37,071 nt of DNA, taken from Alphaproteobacteria bacterium. GTDB taxonomy: Bacteria > Pseudomonadota > Alphaproteobacteria > Rhodospirillales > Rhodospirillaceae. The stretch covers positions 1-37,071 of the forward strand of contig JADFXL010000007.1 of NCBI GenBank assembly GCA_015233585.1. Direction: 5' to 3'. The notes below the pieces were generated by a model. The model saw nothing but the letters and a program-made list of their open reading frames with translations, was not told the origin of the DNA and ran no database searches. This document shows, piece after piece, positions 13,065 to 23,271 of this stretch. The position numbers were made by a program, and so were the translations under genes. Position 1 is the first letter of the stretch; each line of letters begins with the position of its first letter.

Positions 13065-14516
13065 ATGATGTATGAATTGCCGAATCTTGTTCCGGCGCTT
13101 CCCGAGATCCTGCTGGCTGTGGCGGCTTTGGGGCTGCTGATGGTTGGGGTGTTTCGTAAAAAGGATGCGACCGGTTTTGTCGGCGGGCTTGCGGTGGCGG
13201 CTCTGGTTGTCGCGGGGATTGTCGAGGTCAATCTGGCGAGGGTTCCCGTCGTCACCACCCTCGGCGGCATGTTTGTGCTGGATGGGTTTGCCGTTTTTGT
13301 CAAGGCGCTGGTTTTGCTGGCAGCCGTGCTCACCGCCATTATGTCGCTGTCGTGGTTGCGCCAGGAAAAGCTGGGTCAGTTTGAATTTCCTGTCCTGTTG
13401 ATATTTGCCACGCTTGGCATGATGATGATGGTTTCGGCCAATGATCTTATGGCGTTGTATCTGGGGCTGGAACTTCAGAGTTTGTCGCTATATGTTCTTG
13501 CCGCCTATCACCGCGATAATCTCCGCTCCACCGAGGCTGGCCTGAAGTATTTCATGCTGGGGGCGCTGGCGTCCGGTCTGCTGCTGTTTGGCGCTTCTTT
13601 CATCTATGGTTTTACAGGTGCCACGGGTTTTGATGCCATTGCCAAGGCCCTTGGGGATGGGGCTTCGGTGCCTGTCGGTGTCACGGTGGGCATTGTCTTT
13701 TTGCTGGCGGGGCTGGCATTCAAGATTTCTGCCGTGCCCTTCCACATGTGGACTCCGGATGTTTATGAGGGGGCGCCAACTCCGGTGACCGCCCTGTTCG
13801 CGGTGGGGCCGAAAATTGCCGCTCTGGCGCTGCTGATCCGGGTCATGGTAGGGCCGTTTGGTCATCTGGTCGAGCAATGGCATCAGGTCGTGGTAGCTTT
13901 GTCGCTGGCTTCCATGGTGTTGGGCGCGTTTGCCGCCATTCACCAGACCAATATCAAACGACTGATGGCCTATAGCTCCATCGGTCACGTAGGTTATGCG
14001 CTGATCGGTGTTGCCGTGGGCAATGCGGCTGGTGTGCGCGGGGTGCTGGTTTATCTGGCTATCTATCTGTTCATGAATATCGGTACCTTTACGGTCATCC
14101 TCTCCATGCGGCAGCGGGGCCGCATGGTCGAGCAGATCGAAGATCTTGCCGGTTTGTCGAAGTCAAATCCATTGATGGCGCTGGCGCTGGCGATCTTTAT
14201 GTTTTCGATGGCGGGCATTCCACCGCTTGCCGGATTTTTTGGCAAACTCTATGTCTTCATCGCCGCTATACAGGCCCACATGTATACACTGGCTGTCCTC
14301 GGTGTGCTGACTAGCGTCGTGGGCGCGTACTATTATCTACGAATTGTGAAGGTCATGTATTTCGATGAACCGGCCGATAGTTTCGATCGACCTATTGGCC
14401 GTTCCATGACGTTTATTCTAACCGGAACAAGTCTGGTTATTCTGCTATTTTTTCTGTTCCCCGAGATGCTTCTGACGGGAGCGGAAACCGCAGCGGCCTC
14501 TTTGTTCCACGGATGA
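13065..14516 (+). CDS. nuoN: NADH-quinone oxidoreductase subunit N
   Basis: [79 protein letters not shown] at 13065. Confidence 0.95.
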   Translation: MMYELPNLVPALPEILLAVAALGLLMVGVFRKKDATGFVGGLAVAALVVAGIVEVNLARVPVVTTLGGMFVLDGFAVFVKALVLLAAVLTAIMSLSWLRQEKLGQFEFPVLLIFATLGMMMMVSANDLMALYLGLELQSLSLYVLAAYHRDNLRSTEAGLKYFMLGALASGLLLFGASFIYGFTGATGFDAIAKALGDGASVPVGVTVGIVFLLAGLAFKISAVPFHMWTPDVYEGAPTPVTALFAVGPKIAALALLIRVMVGPFGHLVEQWHQVVVALSLASMVLGAFAAIHQTNIKRLMAYSSIGHVGYALIGVAVGNAAGVRGVLVYLAIYLFMNIGTFTVILSMRQRGRMVEQIEDLAGLSKSNPLMALALAIFMFSMAGIPPLAGFFGKLYVFIAAIQAHMYTLAVLGVLTSVVGAYYYLRIVKVMYFDEPADSFDRPIGRSMTFILTGTSLVILLFFLFPEMLLTGAETAAASLFHG

Positions 14517-14600
14517 AACGCAATACGGCTGAACCATGTGGTGAGTTGTTACCCGCGCTTATATCAAGACCAAAAATTAGCGACTCGTGTTTGCCAAGGC

Positions 14601-14617
14601 AAGGGGCTCAGCCCCTT
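14601..14617. repeat. GC-rich hairpin AAGGGGCT-C-AGCCCCTT
   Basis: Perfect inverted repeat read directly; post-nuoN intergenic region. Confidence 0.7.
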
Positions 14618-14737
14618 AGCCTCCGCTGGAGCCGACCTGCTTTGCATGTCGTTCCCAGATCCCTGCATGGGGCCAGACCTGGTTGGTCTGAGGTGCGAAA
14701 AGCCCCCTTGACTTGGACCGCTCCATATTCAACGGTC

Positions 14738-14752
14738 TTGGTATTATACCAA
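14738..14752. repeat. 15-nt palindrome TTGGTA-TTA-TACCAA
   Basis: Perfect inverted repeat read directly; intergenic. Confidence 0.6.
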
Positions 14753-14854
14753 CCGATGGCAATAATGGTCCGTCACGCCTTACCAACTTCCCGTTCGTCA
14801 TGCACGGGTCAAACCTGCGTATCGCGCGAACATAATTAACCGAAGGTGGTAAGA

Positions 14855-14924
14855 ACGAGGGCCTGAGGCCCTCGTGCTCCCCATTTATATTATTAACGGG
14901 GAGCGTGAGGGGCCAAGGCCCCTC
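14855..14924. repeat. cluster of three consecutive hairpins
   Basis: ACGAGGGCC-TGA-GGCCCTCGT (14855-14875); GCTCCCC (14876-14882) with GGGGAGC (14898-14904); GAGGGGCC-AA-GGCCCCTC (14907-14924). Confidence 0.75.
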
Positions 14925-15017
14925 GCATCTTTATCTTCTGATTTATCGAGTACCTGGGCAGTTACCTTTTTTTATAGAACAAGCAGAAGGTTCGGGCTGA
15001 GTAGACACAAATAGGGT

Positions 15018-15035
15018 TCGGGGCAATGGCCCCGA
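15018..15035. repeat. hairpin TCGGGGC-AATG-GCCCCGA
   Basis: Perfect 7-bp stem just upstream of birA. Confidence 0.6.
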
Positions 15036-15064
15036 TGGGACAGGCGTAACTGGATGGTATCAGG

Positions 15065-15844
15065 ATGAGCATGACGCTGGTTAGTGGGAGTGGCCATGGT
15101 GTTGCGATGCCGCCTGGGTGGCGATTGGTTCGGTTTGATACCGTCGATAGCACCAACGAACAGGCCCGCCGCCTTGCTGTCGGCGGGGCGGAACATGGCA
15201 CCGTCGTTGTTGCCGACGTACAGACGGGGGGGCTGGGGCGCCGGGGGCGGCAGTGGATCAGTCCTTTGGGGAACCTCCACTGTTCCATAGTGGTGCGGCC
15301 ACGACGGCCAGTGTCGGAGATAGCGCAGCTTAGTCTGGTGACGGCGGTGGCGGTGGCGGAGGCGCTGGGTGATGTTGCGCCGGGTTTGCCGTTTCGCTGC
15401 AAATGGCCCAACGACATTTTGTGCCGGGGGCAAAAGCTCTGCGGCATCCTGTTGGAAAGCGATGTTAACGGGGTGGTGGTGATTGGGATTGGCGTGGATG
15501 TGAATTCGGCGCCACGAGAAGGAATGCTCTACCCGACCACCTCGCTTCAGGCGGAAGGCGGAACGGCTGGAGTCGATGCGGTTCTGGCGGCCGTGTGTCT
15601 GCGGTTGAGTGTATGGGTCGAGCGCTGGACGGTCGATGGGATGGCCTCGGTTCGGGATGCCTGGCTTAATCTGGCCGGTGGTGTAGGGGAATTGGTTGCG
15701 GTGCGGGTCAGCGATGAGAGAACGATCACCGGAACTTTGGTTGGACTCGACGCCGATGGCGCCTTGTTGCTTGCCGATGGACGGGAAGGGCAGACCCATC
15801 GCATTGTTGTCGGCGATGTTTTGTTTGAGCGCCCAAGGACGTAA
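15065..15844 (+). CDS. birA: biotin--[acetyl-CoA-carboxylase] ligase
   Basis: DSTNEQARRLA, QTGGLGRRGRQWISPLGNLHCSIVVRP, CKWPNDILCRGQKLCGILLES, GIGVDVNSAP. Confidence 0.93.
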   Translation: MSMTLVSGSGHGVAMPPGWRLVRFDTVDSTNEQARRLAVGGAEHGTVVVADVQTGGLGRRGRQWISPLGNLHCSIVVRPRRPVSEIAQLSLVTAVAVAEALGDVAPGLPFRCKWPNDILCRGQKLCGILLESDVNGVVVIGIGVDVNSAPREGMLYPTTSLQAEGGTAGVDAVLAAVCLRLSVWVERWTVDGMASVRDAWLNLAGGVGELVAVRVSDERTITGTLVGLDADGALLLADGREGQTHRIVVGDVLFERPRT

Positions 15845-15860
15845 TGCGCGAGGCAGGAAG

Positions 15861-15894
15861 CGTAAGATGGTGGGGTTGGAGACGTAAAATGGTG
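15861..15894. repeat. imperfect direct repeat CGTAAGATGGTG / CGTAAAATGGTG, 22-bp phase
   Basis: 15861-15872 and 15883-15894, 11/12 identical, between birA and coaX. Confidence 0.6.
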
Positions 15895-15977
15895 AGTTGC
15901 CGCCTGCACGTCAAAGTCACGTCTGCGACGTGATATCCCAAATCCCCTATTATTTAATAGGTACCGGGCTTGGACCT

Positions 15978-16006
15978 TTGACACGACACCCCAGATAGGG
16001 TATGGG
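15978..16006 (+). promoter_or_regulatory. candidate promoter of coaX-rnj
   Basis: TTGACA at 15978-15983, 17-nt spacer, TATGGG at 16001-16006; 60 nt upstream of coaX start. Confidence 0.35.
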
Positions 16007-16066
16007 CGCGATAGCGCTGTCATGATGACATTGACGTGACACATTCCTCGCAAATGGGAGAACGAT

Positions 16067-16840
16067 TTGCTGCTGGCCATCGATTGCGGTAATACCAACA
16101 TTGTTTTTGCGGTGTTCGACGGTGACACGATCCGTGGGCAGTGGCGGGCGTCATCGAAAGCCGAGCGCACGGCAGATGAATTCGGTATTTGGTTGACTCA
16201 CCTGCTGGCGACCGTGGGACTGGATCGAACGGTTATCACGGCGGCGGTCATTGCTTCCGTGGTGCCAACGGCGGTGTTCGGTTTGAGGACCCTGTGCCGA
16301 CGCTATTTTGGTTGCGAGGCCCGGGTGGTTGGGGATCCCGATGTGCGTTTGGGCTTGCACGTTTATCTGGATCAGCCGAAAGAAGTCGGTGCGGATCGTC
16401 TGGTGAATGCGGTCGCAGCGCACAAGTTCTATGGGGGGGCTCTGATTGTTATCGATTTTGGGACCGCCACGACCTTTGATGTCGTGGACGCCGCCGGTGA
16501 CTATCGAGGTGGGGCCATTGCGCCGGGTATTCACCAATCCCTGGCGGCTTTGCACATCGGGGCGGCTCAATTGCCGATGGTGTCGGTGGAGCAGCCGGAG
16601 CGTGTGATCGGAACCTCGACGGTTTCGGCGATGAAGTCGGGGATCTTTTGGGGTTATGTTGGACTGATCGAGAGTTTGGTGAAGCGGATCGGCATCGAGT
16701 TCGGTGGGCCATTAAAGGTCGTCGCCACGGGTGGTCTGGCTTCGCTGTTTATGGAGGTTACCGATATCATCAATCACTATGATCCTGATCTGACCATGCG
16801 GGGGCTGCTGGAAATCCATCGGCGTAACGTGGCATCATGA
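16067..16840 (+). CDS. coaX: type III pantothenate kinase
   Basis: LLAIDCGNTNIVFAVFDGD; VGADRLVNAVAAH; VIDFGTATTFDVVD; GGAIAPGIHQSLAAL; TTG start. Confidence 0.93.
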   Translation: MLLAIDCGNTNIVFAVFDGDTIRGQWRASSKAERTADEFGIWLTHLLATVGLDRTVITAAVIASVVPTAVFGLRTLCRRYFGCEARVVGDPDVRLGLHVYLDQPKEVGADRLVNAVAAHKFYGGALIVIDFGTATTFDVVDAAGDYRGGAIAPGIHQSLAALHIGAAQLPMVSVEQPERVIGTSTVSAMKSGIFWGYVGLIESLVKRIGIEFGGPLKVVATGGLASLFMEVTDIINHYDPDLTMRGLLEIHRRNVAS

Positions 16841-18507
16841 AAGACACGGTTTCTATTCCCCGCGACCGTCTTGTGTTTGTTGCCTTGGGTGGCGCCGGCG
16901 AAATCGGCATGAATTTGTACCTTTACGGGTACAAAGGCAAATGGCTGATGGTCGATCTCGGCATTTCTTTCAGTGGCGATGTGATTCCTTCAATCAACGT
17001 CATCATGCCCGATATCCGTTTTATTGAGGAACGGCGAAAGGATATCGTCGGCTTGGTCATTACGCATGGTCACGAGGATCATCTGGGCGCGGTCCCTTAT
17101 CTGTGGTCACGGCTGGGTTGCCCGGTTTTCGCGACGCCATTTGCCGCTGCTATTCTCGAATCGAAGATTGCGGAAGGGGACGGCGGGTCGCAAAAAATTC
17201 CGATTACCAATGTTCCGTTGAGCCACAGGTTTGACATTGGTCCCTTTAATCTGGAATTGATTACGGTTACCCATTCGATCCCGGAACCGTGCGCCTTGGC
17301 CATCCGGACTCCGGTGGGGACGGTCCTCCATACCGGCGACTGGAAGTTTGATCCATCGCCTCTGGTGGGAGATATCGCGGACATTGGGGCGCTGGGCCGG
17401 GTGGGGGACGAGGGCGTCCTGGCCATGGTCAGCGACTCAACCAACGTATTCGTTCCCGGCCGCTCGGGGTCGGAGGCCGAGGTGCGCGACAGCCTCGTCA
17501 AGCTGTTCGCTACCTGCGCGGGCCGCATTGCTGTCACTTGTTTTGCGTCAAACGTGGCCCGTCTGACCAGCATCACGGCGGCGGCTGAAGAAAACCACCG
17601 GCATGTTGCGCTGGTTGGGCGATCGCTGTGGCGTGTGGTGGATGTTGCGCGACGGACGGGGTACCTGAGCGAGGCGATACGCTTTCTGACCGATGATGAG
17701 GCCAAATTCCTGCCGCCGGACAAGGTGCTTTATATCTGTACCGGCAGCCAGGGCGAACCACGCTCGGCTTTGGCGCGGATTGCCGGAGGAAGCCACCCCT
17801 GCGTCGGCCTCCAGCCGGGGGATACGGTGATTTTTTCGTCCCGAGTCATTCCGGGCAACGAACGGGCCATCTTTTATATCCAAAATCAACTGGTTCAGAA
17901 GCAGATCCACGTTGTGACCGACAAGGATCATTTCGTCCATGTTTCGGGGCATCCGGCCCGTGGGGAAATGGAGCGGATGTACGGTCTGATCCGGCCGCAC
18001 ATTGCCATTCCGGTACACGGCGAGATGCGCCATCTGACCGAACATGCCCGGTTTGCCGCCTCGTGCCAGGTTCCGCATACTCTGGTGGCGGAGGATGGCG
18101 TGGTGGTCGATCTTGCGCCGGAGGGGGCTACCATCATCGGCCATGTTCCTGTTGGGCGCCTGGTAATCGACGGCAACCGGATCATGGCCTGGGATGCGCC
18201 GCTGCTGCGGGAACGGCGCAAGCTGATCTTCAATGGCTCTGCGGTGGTGACGTTGGTTGTTGATGGCGCGGGGCGGGTGATCGGCAGCCCGCTACTCAGC
18301 GCTCCTGGCTTGCTGGACCCGGATAACGGTGGGATAGAGCTTGGGGATGTGGTGGTCGCGATCCGGGCCGCAATTGCGCGCGTACCGTTGGGAGCGCGGC
18401 GTGATGATGATGCGTTGCGCGAGGCGGCAAGGCTTGCAGTTCGCCGCAGTCTCAAGGATACTCACGGCAAAAAGCCGGTAACAGACGTTCATTTGGTGCG
18501 TGTATGA
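16837..18507 (+). CDS. rnj: ribonuclease J (metallo-beta-lactamase/beta-CASP)
   Basis: GGAGEIGMNLYLYG; ITHGHEDHLGAVPYL; HTGDWKFDPSPL; SDSTNVFVPGRSGSE; CTGSQGEPRSALARIA; HVSGHPARGEMERMYGLIRP; ATGA overlap with coaX. Confidence 0.93.
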   Translation: MKDTVSIPRDRLVFVALGGAGEIGMNLYLYGYKGKWLMVDLGISFSGDVIPSINVIMPDIRFIEERRKDIVGLVITHGHEDHLGAVPYLWSRLGCPVFATPFAAAILESKIAEGDGGSQKIPITNVPLSHRFDIGPFNLELITVTHSIPEPCALAIRTPVGTVLHTGDWKFDPSPLVGDIADIGALGRVGDEGVLAMVSDSTNVFVPGRSGSEAEVRDSLVKLFATCAGRIAVTCFASNVARLTSITAAAEENHRHVALVGRSLWRVVDVARRTGYLSEAIRFLTDDEAKFLPPDKVLYICTGSQGEPRSALARIAGGSHPCVGLQPGDTVIFSSRVIPGNERAIFYIQNQLVQKQIHVVTDKDHFVHVSGHPARGEMERMYGLIRPHIAIPVHGEMRHLTEHARFAASCQVPHTLVAEDGVVVDLAPEGATIIGHVPVGRLVIDGNRIMAWDAPLLRERRKLIFNGSAVVTLVVDGAGRVIGSPLLSAPGLLDPDNGGIELGDVVVAIRAAIARVPLGARRDDDALREAARLAVRRSLKDTHGKKPVTDVHLVRV

Positions 18508-18535
18508 CTTCAATAAAAATGGGGGAGGAACAATC

Positions 18536-18934
18536 ATGATCGGTAAGCTTAATCATGTCGCTATCGTTGTGCCCAATCTGGAAGCGGCGACGGCGCTCTA
18601 TCGGGACGCCTTGGGGGCCAAGGTTTCTGAGCCGCTGTCGTTGCCGGAACATGGTGTTCAGGTGGTTTTCGTCGAACTGCCCAATACCAAGGTCGAGCTT
18701 TTGCATCCATTGAGCGATAAGTCGCCCGTTGCTGGTTTCCTTGAAAAGAACCCCGGCGGCGGCATCCATCACATGTGCTATGAGGTTGATGACATCCAGG
18801 TTGCCGCCGCGCGGATGCGGGCCGAAGGCAAGAAGATTCTCGGCGATGTCAAGATCGGGGCGCATGGCAAGCCGGTGATCTTCATGCACCCGAAGGATTT
18901 CCTGGGCTGCCTGATTGAACTCGAACAGAAGTGA
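18536..18934 (+). CDS. mce: methylmalonyl-CoA epimerase
   Basis: Glyoxalase/VOC fold: KLNHVAIVVPNLEAATALYRDALGAKVSEPLSLPEHGVQVVFVELPNTKVELLHPL...GGGIHHMCYEVDDI...FLGCLIELEQ. Confidence 0.92.
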   Translation: MIGKLNHVAIVVPNLEAATALYRDALGAKVSEPLSLPEHGVQVVFVELPNTKVELLHPLSDKSPVAGFLEKNPGGGIHHMCYEVDDIQVAAARMRAEGKKILGDVKIGAHGKPVIFMHPKDFLGCLIELEQK

Positions 18935-19494
18935 ACTGGTATTGCGACGTTGCCCCCGGACACCTGGTTCATCAACCTTATCATGACGATGAATACGGGT
19001 TTCCGGTCGGTGACGACGTTGTGCTGTTCGAACGGCTCAGTCTGGAGATATTTCAGGCTGGGCTGTCCTGGTTGATCGTGTTGAAACGGCGCGAGAGTCT
19101 CAAGGTGGCCTTTGCCGGGTTCGATCCGGTGCGGCTGGCGGCCTATGGTCCCGCCGATATTGACCGTCTTCTTGGCGATTCTACGATCATCCGCAATCGC
19201 CGCAAGGTCGAGGCGATTATCGCCAATGCCGCGTGTGTCGTTGGTCTTCAACAGGAGCATGGCTCCCTGGCGGCGTGGCTGGGGGAGCAGCGGCTGGAAG
19301 GCGCCCGCACCCGCACCAAGGATTCATGGGTCAAGTTGTTCCGCGCAACCTTTCGCTTCATGGGGGTGGAAGTGGTGAACGAATTCCTGATGAGCATCGG
19401 CTATCTGCCTGGCGCGCATCGGGAAGACTGTCCCGTGTTTGCCCGTATTGCCGAACAGAAGCCGCCGTGGATGATGGATCGTGATTTGAGGTGA
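18931..19494 (+). CDS. tag: DNA-3-methyladenine glycosylase I
   Basis: YHDDEYGFPVGDDVVLFERLSLEIFQAGLSWLIVLKRRESLKVAFAGFDP; zinc-ligand pattern WYC...YHDDE...HREDC; GTG start overlapping mce stop. Confidence 0.9.
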   Translation: MNWYCDVAPGHLVHQPYHDDEYGFPVGDDVVLFERLSLEIFQAGLSWLIVLKRRESLKVAFAGFDPVRLAAYGPADIDRLLGDSTIIRNRRKVEAIIANAACVVGLQQEHGSLAAWLGEQRLEGARTRTKDSWVKLFRATFRFMGVEVVNEFLMSIGYLPGAHREDCPVFARIAEQKPPWMMDRDLR

Positions 19495-19534
19495 ACAGGG
19501 CCAGGGACGTGCTGGACCTGTGGAGCAGAAACAG

Positions 19535-19592
19535 TAATGGCAAGACCAGATAACCAGTCTTGCCATTATGGCTCACTATTTTTGTTTTATTA
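19535..19592 (+). terminator. Rho-independent terminator after mce-tag
   Basis: 12-bp perfect stem TAATGGCAAGAC / GTCTTGCCATTA (19535-19568) followed by T-rich ATTTTTGTTTTATT. Confidence 0.8.
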
Positions 19593-19819
19593 GTGAATTC
19601 TTTTTTATCCCGCCTCTGAAAGCGGGAAATCTCCCTAGAACTTGAGCCGTCCCGGAATCTATTTGACGATCCCTTACCCGAAGGTTGAGTGAAACTACGG
19701 AATTTTTTAAAAGGAGTCACGCTCTTTTTATCATTTTGTGAAGAATTCTCTGGCCAAACGATTCAAGCGGTGAGTGGCAGTCATGGCCATTCGGCTCCAG
19801 CCCGTTATGGGCAGAGCCC

Positions 19820-19841
19820 ACGTCGTTCACACGTCGTTCAA
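19820..19841. repeat. 11-bp tandem direct repeat ACGTCGTTCAC ACGTCGTTCAA
   Basis: Read directly, about 80 nt upstream of proS. Confidence 0.6.
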
Positions 19842-19923
19842 ATGAGATTGTCCTGTGAGCATGGGTTGCCAGACGCGCAACGAATGCCTAAACTCGCCCC
19901 GGGCTTATCCGAATAGACAGTGA

Positions 19924-21252
19924 GTGAGAAATTTCATGCGTCGTTCCGTATTTTTTCTGCCGACCCTAAAGGAAAACCCGGCCGAGGCGCAGATCGTCTC
20001 TCACCGTCTGATGCTGCGTGCGGGCATGATTCGCCAGCACGCCGCCGGGATTTACAACTGGTTGCCCTTGGGGCTTCGAGTTTTGCGCAAGGTTGAGCGA
20101 ATCGTGCGTGAGGAGCAAGACGCGGCGGGGGCGCAGGAAATACTGATGCCGACGGTACAGTCAGCGGAGCTGTGGCGGGAGTCCGGCCGCTATGAGGATT
20201 ACGGCAAGGAGATGCTGCGCATCACCGATCGCCACGAACGCGATATGTTGTATGGGCCGACGCACGAGGAGGTCGTGACCGATATCTTCCGGCAGAATAT
20301 CAAAACCTATCGCGATCTGCCGAAGATGCTCTACCAGATTCACTGGAAATTCCGCGACGAGGTGCGGCCCCGGTTCGGCGTAATGCGCGGCCGCGAATTC
20401 CTGATGAAGGACAATTATTCCTTCGATCTGGATTTCGCCGGGGCGCGGCGGTCTTATAACAGAATGTTCGTGGCTTATCTGCGCACGTTCGCCCGCCTTG
20501 GTCTGAAGGCCATCCCCATGCGGGCTGACGCCGGCCCCATTGGGGGCGATCTCAGCCACGAATTCATCATTCTGGCCGAGACCGGGGAAAGTGGCGTGTT
20601 CTGTCACAAGGGTCTCCTGGAGATGACGGTTCCGTCCAACGTGGACTATGAAGGCGATCTCCAGCTACTAGTAGACGAATGGACTTCTCTGTATGCCGCC
20701 ACCGACGAAAAGCACGATCCAGGCAGTGCCGAGGTGACCGAGATTGCCGACGAACTGGTGTCGGCGCGGGGCATCGAGATTGGCCACATCTTCTATTTTG
20801 GTACCAAGTACTCGAAAGCCATGAACGCCGTCGTCACCGGACCAGGGGGCGAGCCGGTAACGGTGGAGATGGGGTCTTATGGTATCGGTGTTTCGCGCCT
20901 GGTTGGCGGCATCATTGAGGCGTCGCACGATGACGCAGGTATCATCTGGCCGGAAAGCGTAGCGCCGTTCAAGGTCGGTCTGATCAACCTGAAGGTTGGC
21001 GACGCCACTACCGACCGTATGAGCGAGGCGCTTTATATCACTCTGCGCAAGGCTGGGGTCGAGGTACTCTATGATGACCGCGACGAGCGGGCGGGCGCCA
21101 AGTTTGCCGACATGGACCTGATTGGCTTGCCGTGGCAACTCATCGTCGGCCCCAAAGGCGTGGCCAGGGGCGTGGTCGAACTGAAGAATCGAGCCACCGG
21201 CCAGCGCGAGGAAATTTCCGTCGATGCAGCGTTGTCGCGGCTGGGGGCTTGA
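19924..21252 (+). CDS. proS: proline--tRNA ligase (short alphaproteobacterial/eukaryote-like type)
   Basis: [74 protein letters not shown]; start may be 19924 or ATG at 19936. Confidence 0.94.
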   Translation: MRNFMRRSVFFLPTLKENPAEAQIVSHRLMLRAGMIRQHAAGIYNWLPLGLRVLRKVERIVREEQDAAGAQEILMPTVQSAELWRESGRYEDYGKEMLRITDRHERDMLYGPTHEEVVTDIFRQNIKTYRDLPKMLYQIHWKFRDEVRPRFGVMRGREFLMKDNYSFDLDFAGARRSYNRMFVAYLRTFARLGLKAIPMRADAGPIGGDLSHEFIILAETGESGVFCHKGLLEMTVPSNVDYEGDLQLLVDEWTSLYAATDEKHDPGSAEVTEIADELVSARGIEIGHIFYFGTKYSKAMNAVVTGPGGEPVTVEMGSYGIGVSRLVGGIIEASHDDAGIIWPESVAPFKVGLINLKVGDATTDRMSEALYITLRKAGVEVLYDDRDERAGAKFADMDLIGLPWQLIVGPKGVARGVVELKNRATGQREEISVDAALSRLGA

Positions 21253-21256
21253 GCCG

Positions 21257-22504
21257 ATGTTTGGCCCCTTTGAACGGCTGGTGGCGTTTCGATATCTGAG
21301 GGCGCGGCGCAAGGAGGGGTTTGTATCCGTTATCGCGGGTTTTTCCCTGCTGGGCATCTCCCTGGGTGTGGCAACGCTCATTATCGTCATGGCGGTGATG
21401 AACGGGTTCCGACATGAGTTGCTGGGGCGCATCCTGGGCCTGAATGGCCATCTGGGTGTCTATTCGGTTGCCTCAGGCGGGCTTAAGGGGTTCGATCCCC
21501 TGGCAGACGCGGTGCGCAGGGTCTCCGGCGTGGCCACGGTCAGCCCGCTCATTGAGGGGCAGGTGATGATTACCGCCAACGGCGCCTCCGCCGGGGCGAT
21601 GGTCCGGGGGATGCGACCGGCCGATGTCAAAACCCGTCCCGCGCTGGTGAAGGGCATTCAGTACGGTTCGCTCGACAGTTTCAAAGGCGGCGACGTGGTG
21701 ATGATCGGCGACCGGCTGGCCGAAAAGATGGGGGTTTCGCTGGATGGCGAGGTCACGCTGATCTCGCCCAAGGGCAATGTTACCGCGTTCGGCACGGTGC
21801 CCAGGATGCGCGTTTACCGGGTTGCCGCCATCTACCACGTCGGCATGTTCGAGTATGACTCGGCCTTCGTCTATATGCCCCTGGAGGGGGCGCAACTGTT
21901 TTTCGGCATGACCGACACGATTACCAACCTTGAAGTCATGGTCAAGAACCCCGACACCGCCATTGCTGTGGGGCGGACCATCGGGCAGGTGTTGGGGCCC
22001 AGGGTCCGCATCCATGACTGGCAGCAGGCCAATGCCAGCTTTTTCAACGCCATTCAGGTGGAGCGGAATGTCATGTTCATGATCCTGACCATGATTATTC
22101 TGGTGGCCGCCTTCAACATCATCTCCGGCTTGATCATGCTGGTAAAGGACAAGGGCCGCGACATCGCCATTCTGCGCACCATGGGGGCGACCCGGGGCAT
22201 GATCATGCGGATCTTTTTTATCAGCGGCGCCAGCGTCGGCGTGAGTGGTACGGCCCTTGGTGTTGGGCTTGGTCTGCTGTTCTCCTACAACATTGAATCC
22301 ATTCGCCAGTTGTTGCAGAATCTCACGGGCACCGAGCTGTTCTCGGCGGAGATTTATTTTTTATCGAAGTTGCCCGCCGTGGTTGATCCGCACGAGGTCT
22401 TTTCGGTAGTCGTCATGGCGCTGGTCCTGTCGTTTGCCGCCACCATCTATCCGGCGTGGCGCGCCGCCAGACTCGATCCGGTCGAGGCCCTGCGCTATGA
22501 ATAA
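21257..22504 (+). CDS. lolC: lipoprotein-releasing ABC transporter permease (LolC/LolE family)
   Basis: [63 protein letters not shown]-terminal FtsX-type region ending [18 protein letters not shown]. Confidence 0.92.
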   Translation: MFGPFERLVAFRYLRARRKEGFVSVIAGFSLLGISLGVATLIIVMAVMNGFRHELLGRILGLNGHLGVYSVASGGLKGFDPLADAVRRVSGVATVSPLIEGQVMITANGASAGAMVRGMRPADVKTRPALVKGIQYGSLDSFKGGDVVMIGDRLAEKMGVSLDGEVTLISPKGNVTAFGTVPRMRVYRVAAIYHVGMFEYDSAFVYMPLEGAQLFFGMTDTITNLEVMVKNPDTAIAVGRTIGQVLGPRVRIHDWQQANASFFNAIQVERNVMFMILTMIILVAAFNIISGLIMLVKDKGRDIAILRTMGATRGMIMRIFFISGASVGVSGTALGVGLGLLFSYNIESIRQLLQNLTGTELFSAEIYFLSKLPAVVDPHEVFSVVVMALVLSFAATIYPAWRAARLDPVEALRYE

Positions 22505-23189
22505 GGCTCCGGCGCTGGCCCTGAGCGGCATCTGTCGCCGGTTCCGCCAGGGTGAGGTGGTGCTGGAGGTGCTGCGCGGCGCTGAAGTTGTGGTGTATCC
22601 GGGGGAAATCGTGGCCATGATTGGCCCCTCCGGCGCGGGCAAGTCCACGTTGCTGCACATCGCCGGCCTGCTGGAACGTCCCGATGCGGGCGAGGTGTAC
22701 ATCGCGGGCGAAGCCTGTGGCCGCATTTCCGAGGATCGCCGCACCCGTTTGCGGCGCGAGCATCTGGGCTTTGTTTACCAGTATCACCACCTGTTGCCTG
22801 AGTTCACGGCCCTGGAAAACGTCATCCTGCCGCTGATGATTGCGGGCGTGCCCCGCCGTCAGGCTGCCGAGCGGGCGGGAACCTTGCTGCGGCTGATGGG
22901 TCTGGCCGGGCGCGTCACTCACCGTCCCGGCCAATTATCCGGCGGCGAGCAACAGCGCGTGGCCATCGCCCGCGCTCTGGCCAACCGCCCCCGTGTTCTG
23001 TTGGCGGACGAACCCACGGGTAACCTGGATCCCGCTACCGCTGGCGCCGTATTCGACGAGCTTTTGCTCATGGTGCGGCAGGAGGGATTGGCGGCTCTGA
23101 TCGCGACGCATAATCCCGATTTGGCCGCGCGTATGGATCGGGTTATTGAGTTGCGGGATGGGCAACTGGTGGCGGCGGGGGCAGGGTGA
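22497..23189 (+). CDS. lolD: lipoprotein-releasing ABC transporter ATP-binding protein
   Basis: Walker [25 protein letters not shown], Walker [13 protein letters not shown]; 8-nt overlap with the permease gene. Confidence 0.93.
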   Translation: MNKAPALALSGICRRFRQGEVVLEVLRGAEVVVYPGEIVAMIGPSGAGKSTLLHIAGLLERPDAGEVYIAGEACGRISEDRRTRLRREHLGFVYQYHHLLPEFTALENVILPLMIAGVPRRQAAERAGTLLRLMGLAGRVTHRPGQLSGGEQQRVAIARALANRPRVLLADEPTGNLDPATAGAVFDELLLMVRQEGLAALIATHNPDLAARMDRVIELRDGQLVAAGAG

Positions 23190-23218
23190 AGATAGGGTGG
23201 GCTGCCGCCCACACCTGC

Positions 23219-23237
23219 TCGGGGCCTGAGGCCCCGA
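23219..23237. repeat. hairpin TCGGGGCC-TGA-GGCCCCGA
   Basis: Perfect 8-bp stem between lolD stop and the ATPase start; no following T-tract. Confidence 0.7.
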
Positions 23238-23271
23238 ACCCCCGTTTGTGATTCAAATTGGAGTGGGTACC

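Noticed and set aside
14513-14839. 108-aa ORF (and minus-strand 14616-14801) in the nuoN-birA gap
   Set aside because: Crosses several hairpins; no family motif or convincing RBS; treated as non-coding.
19689-19916. 75-aa ORF before proS
   Set aside because: GTG start, no recognisable domain, contains the 11-bp tandem repeat; insufficient support for a gene.
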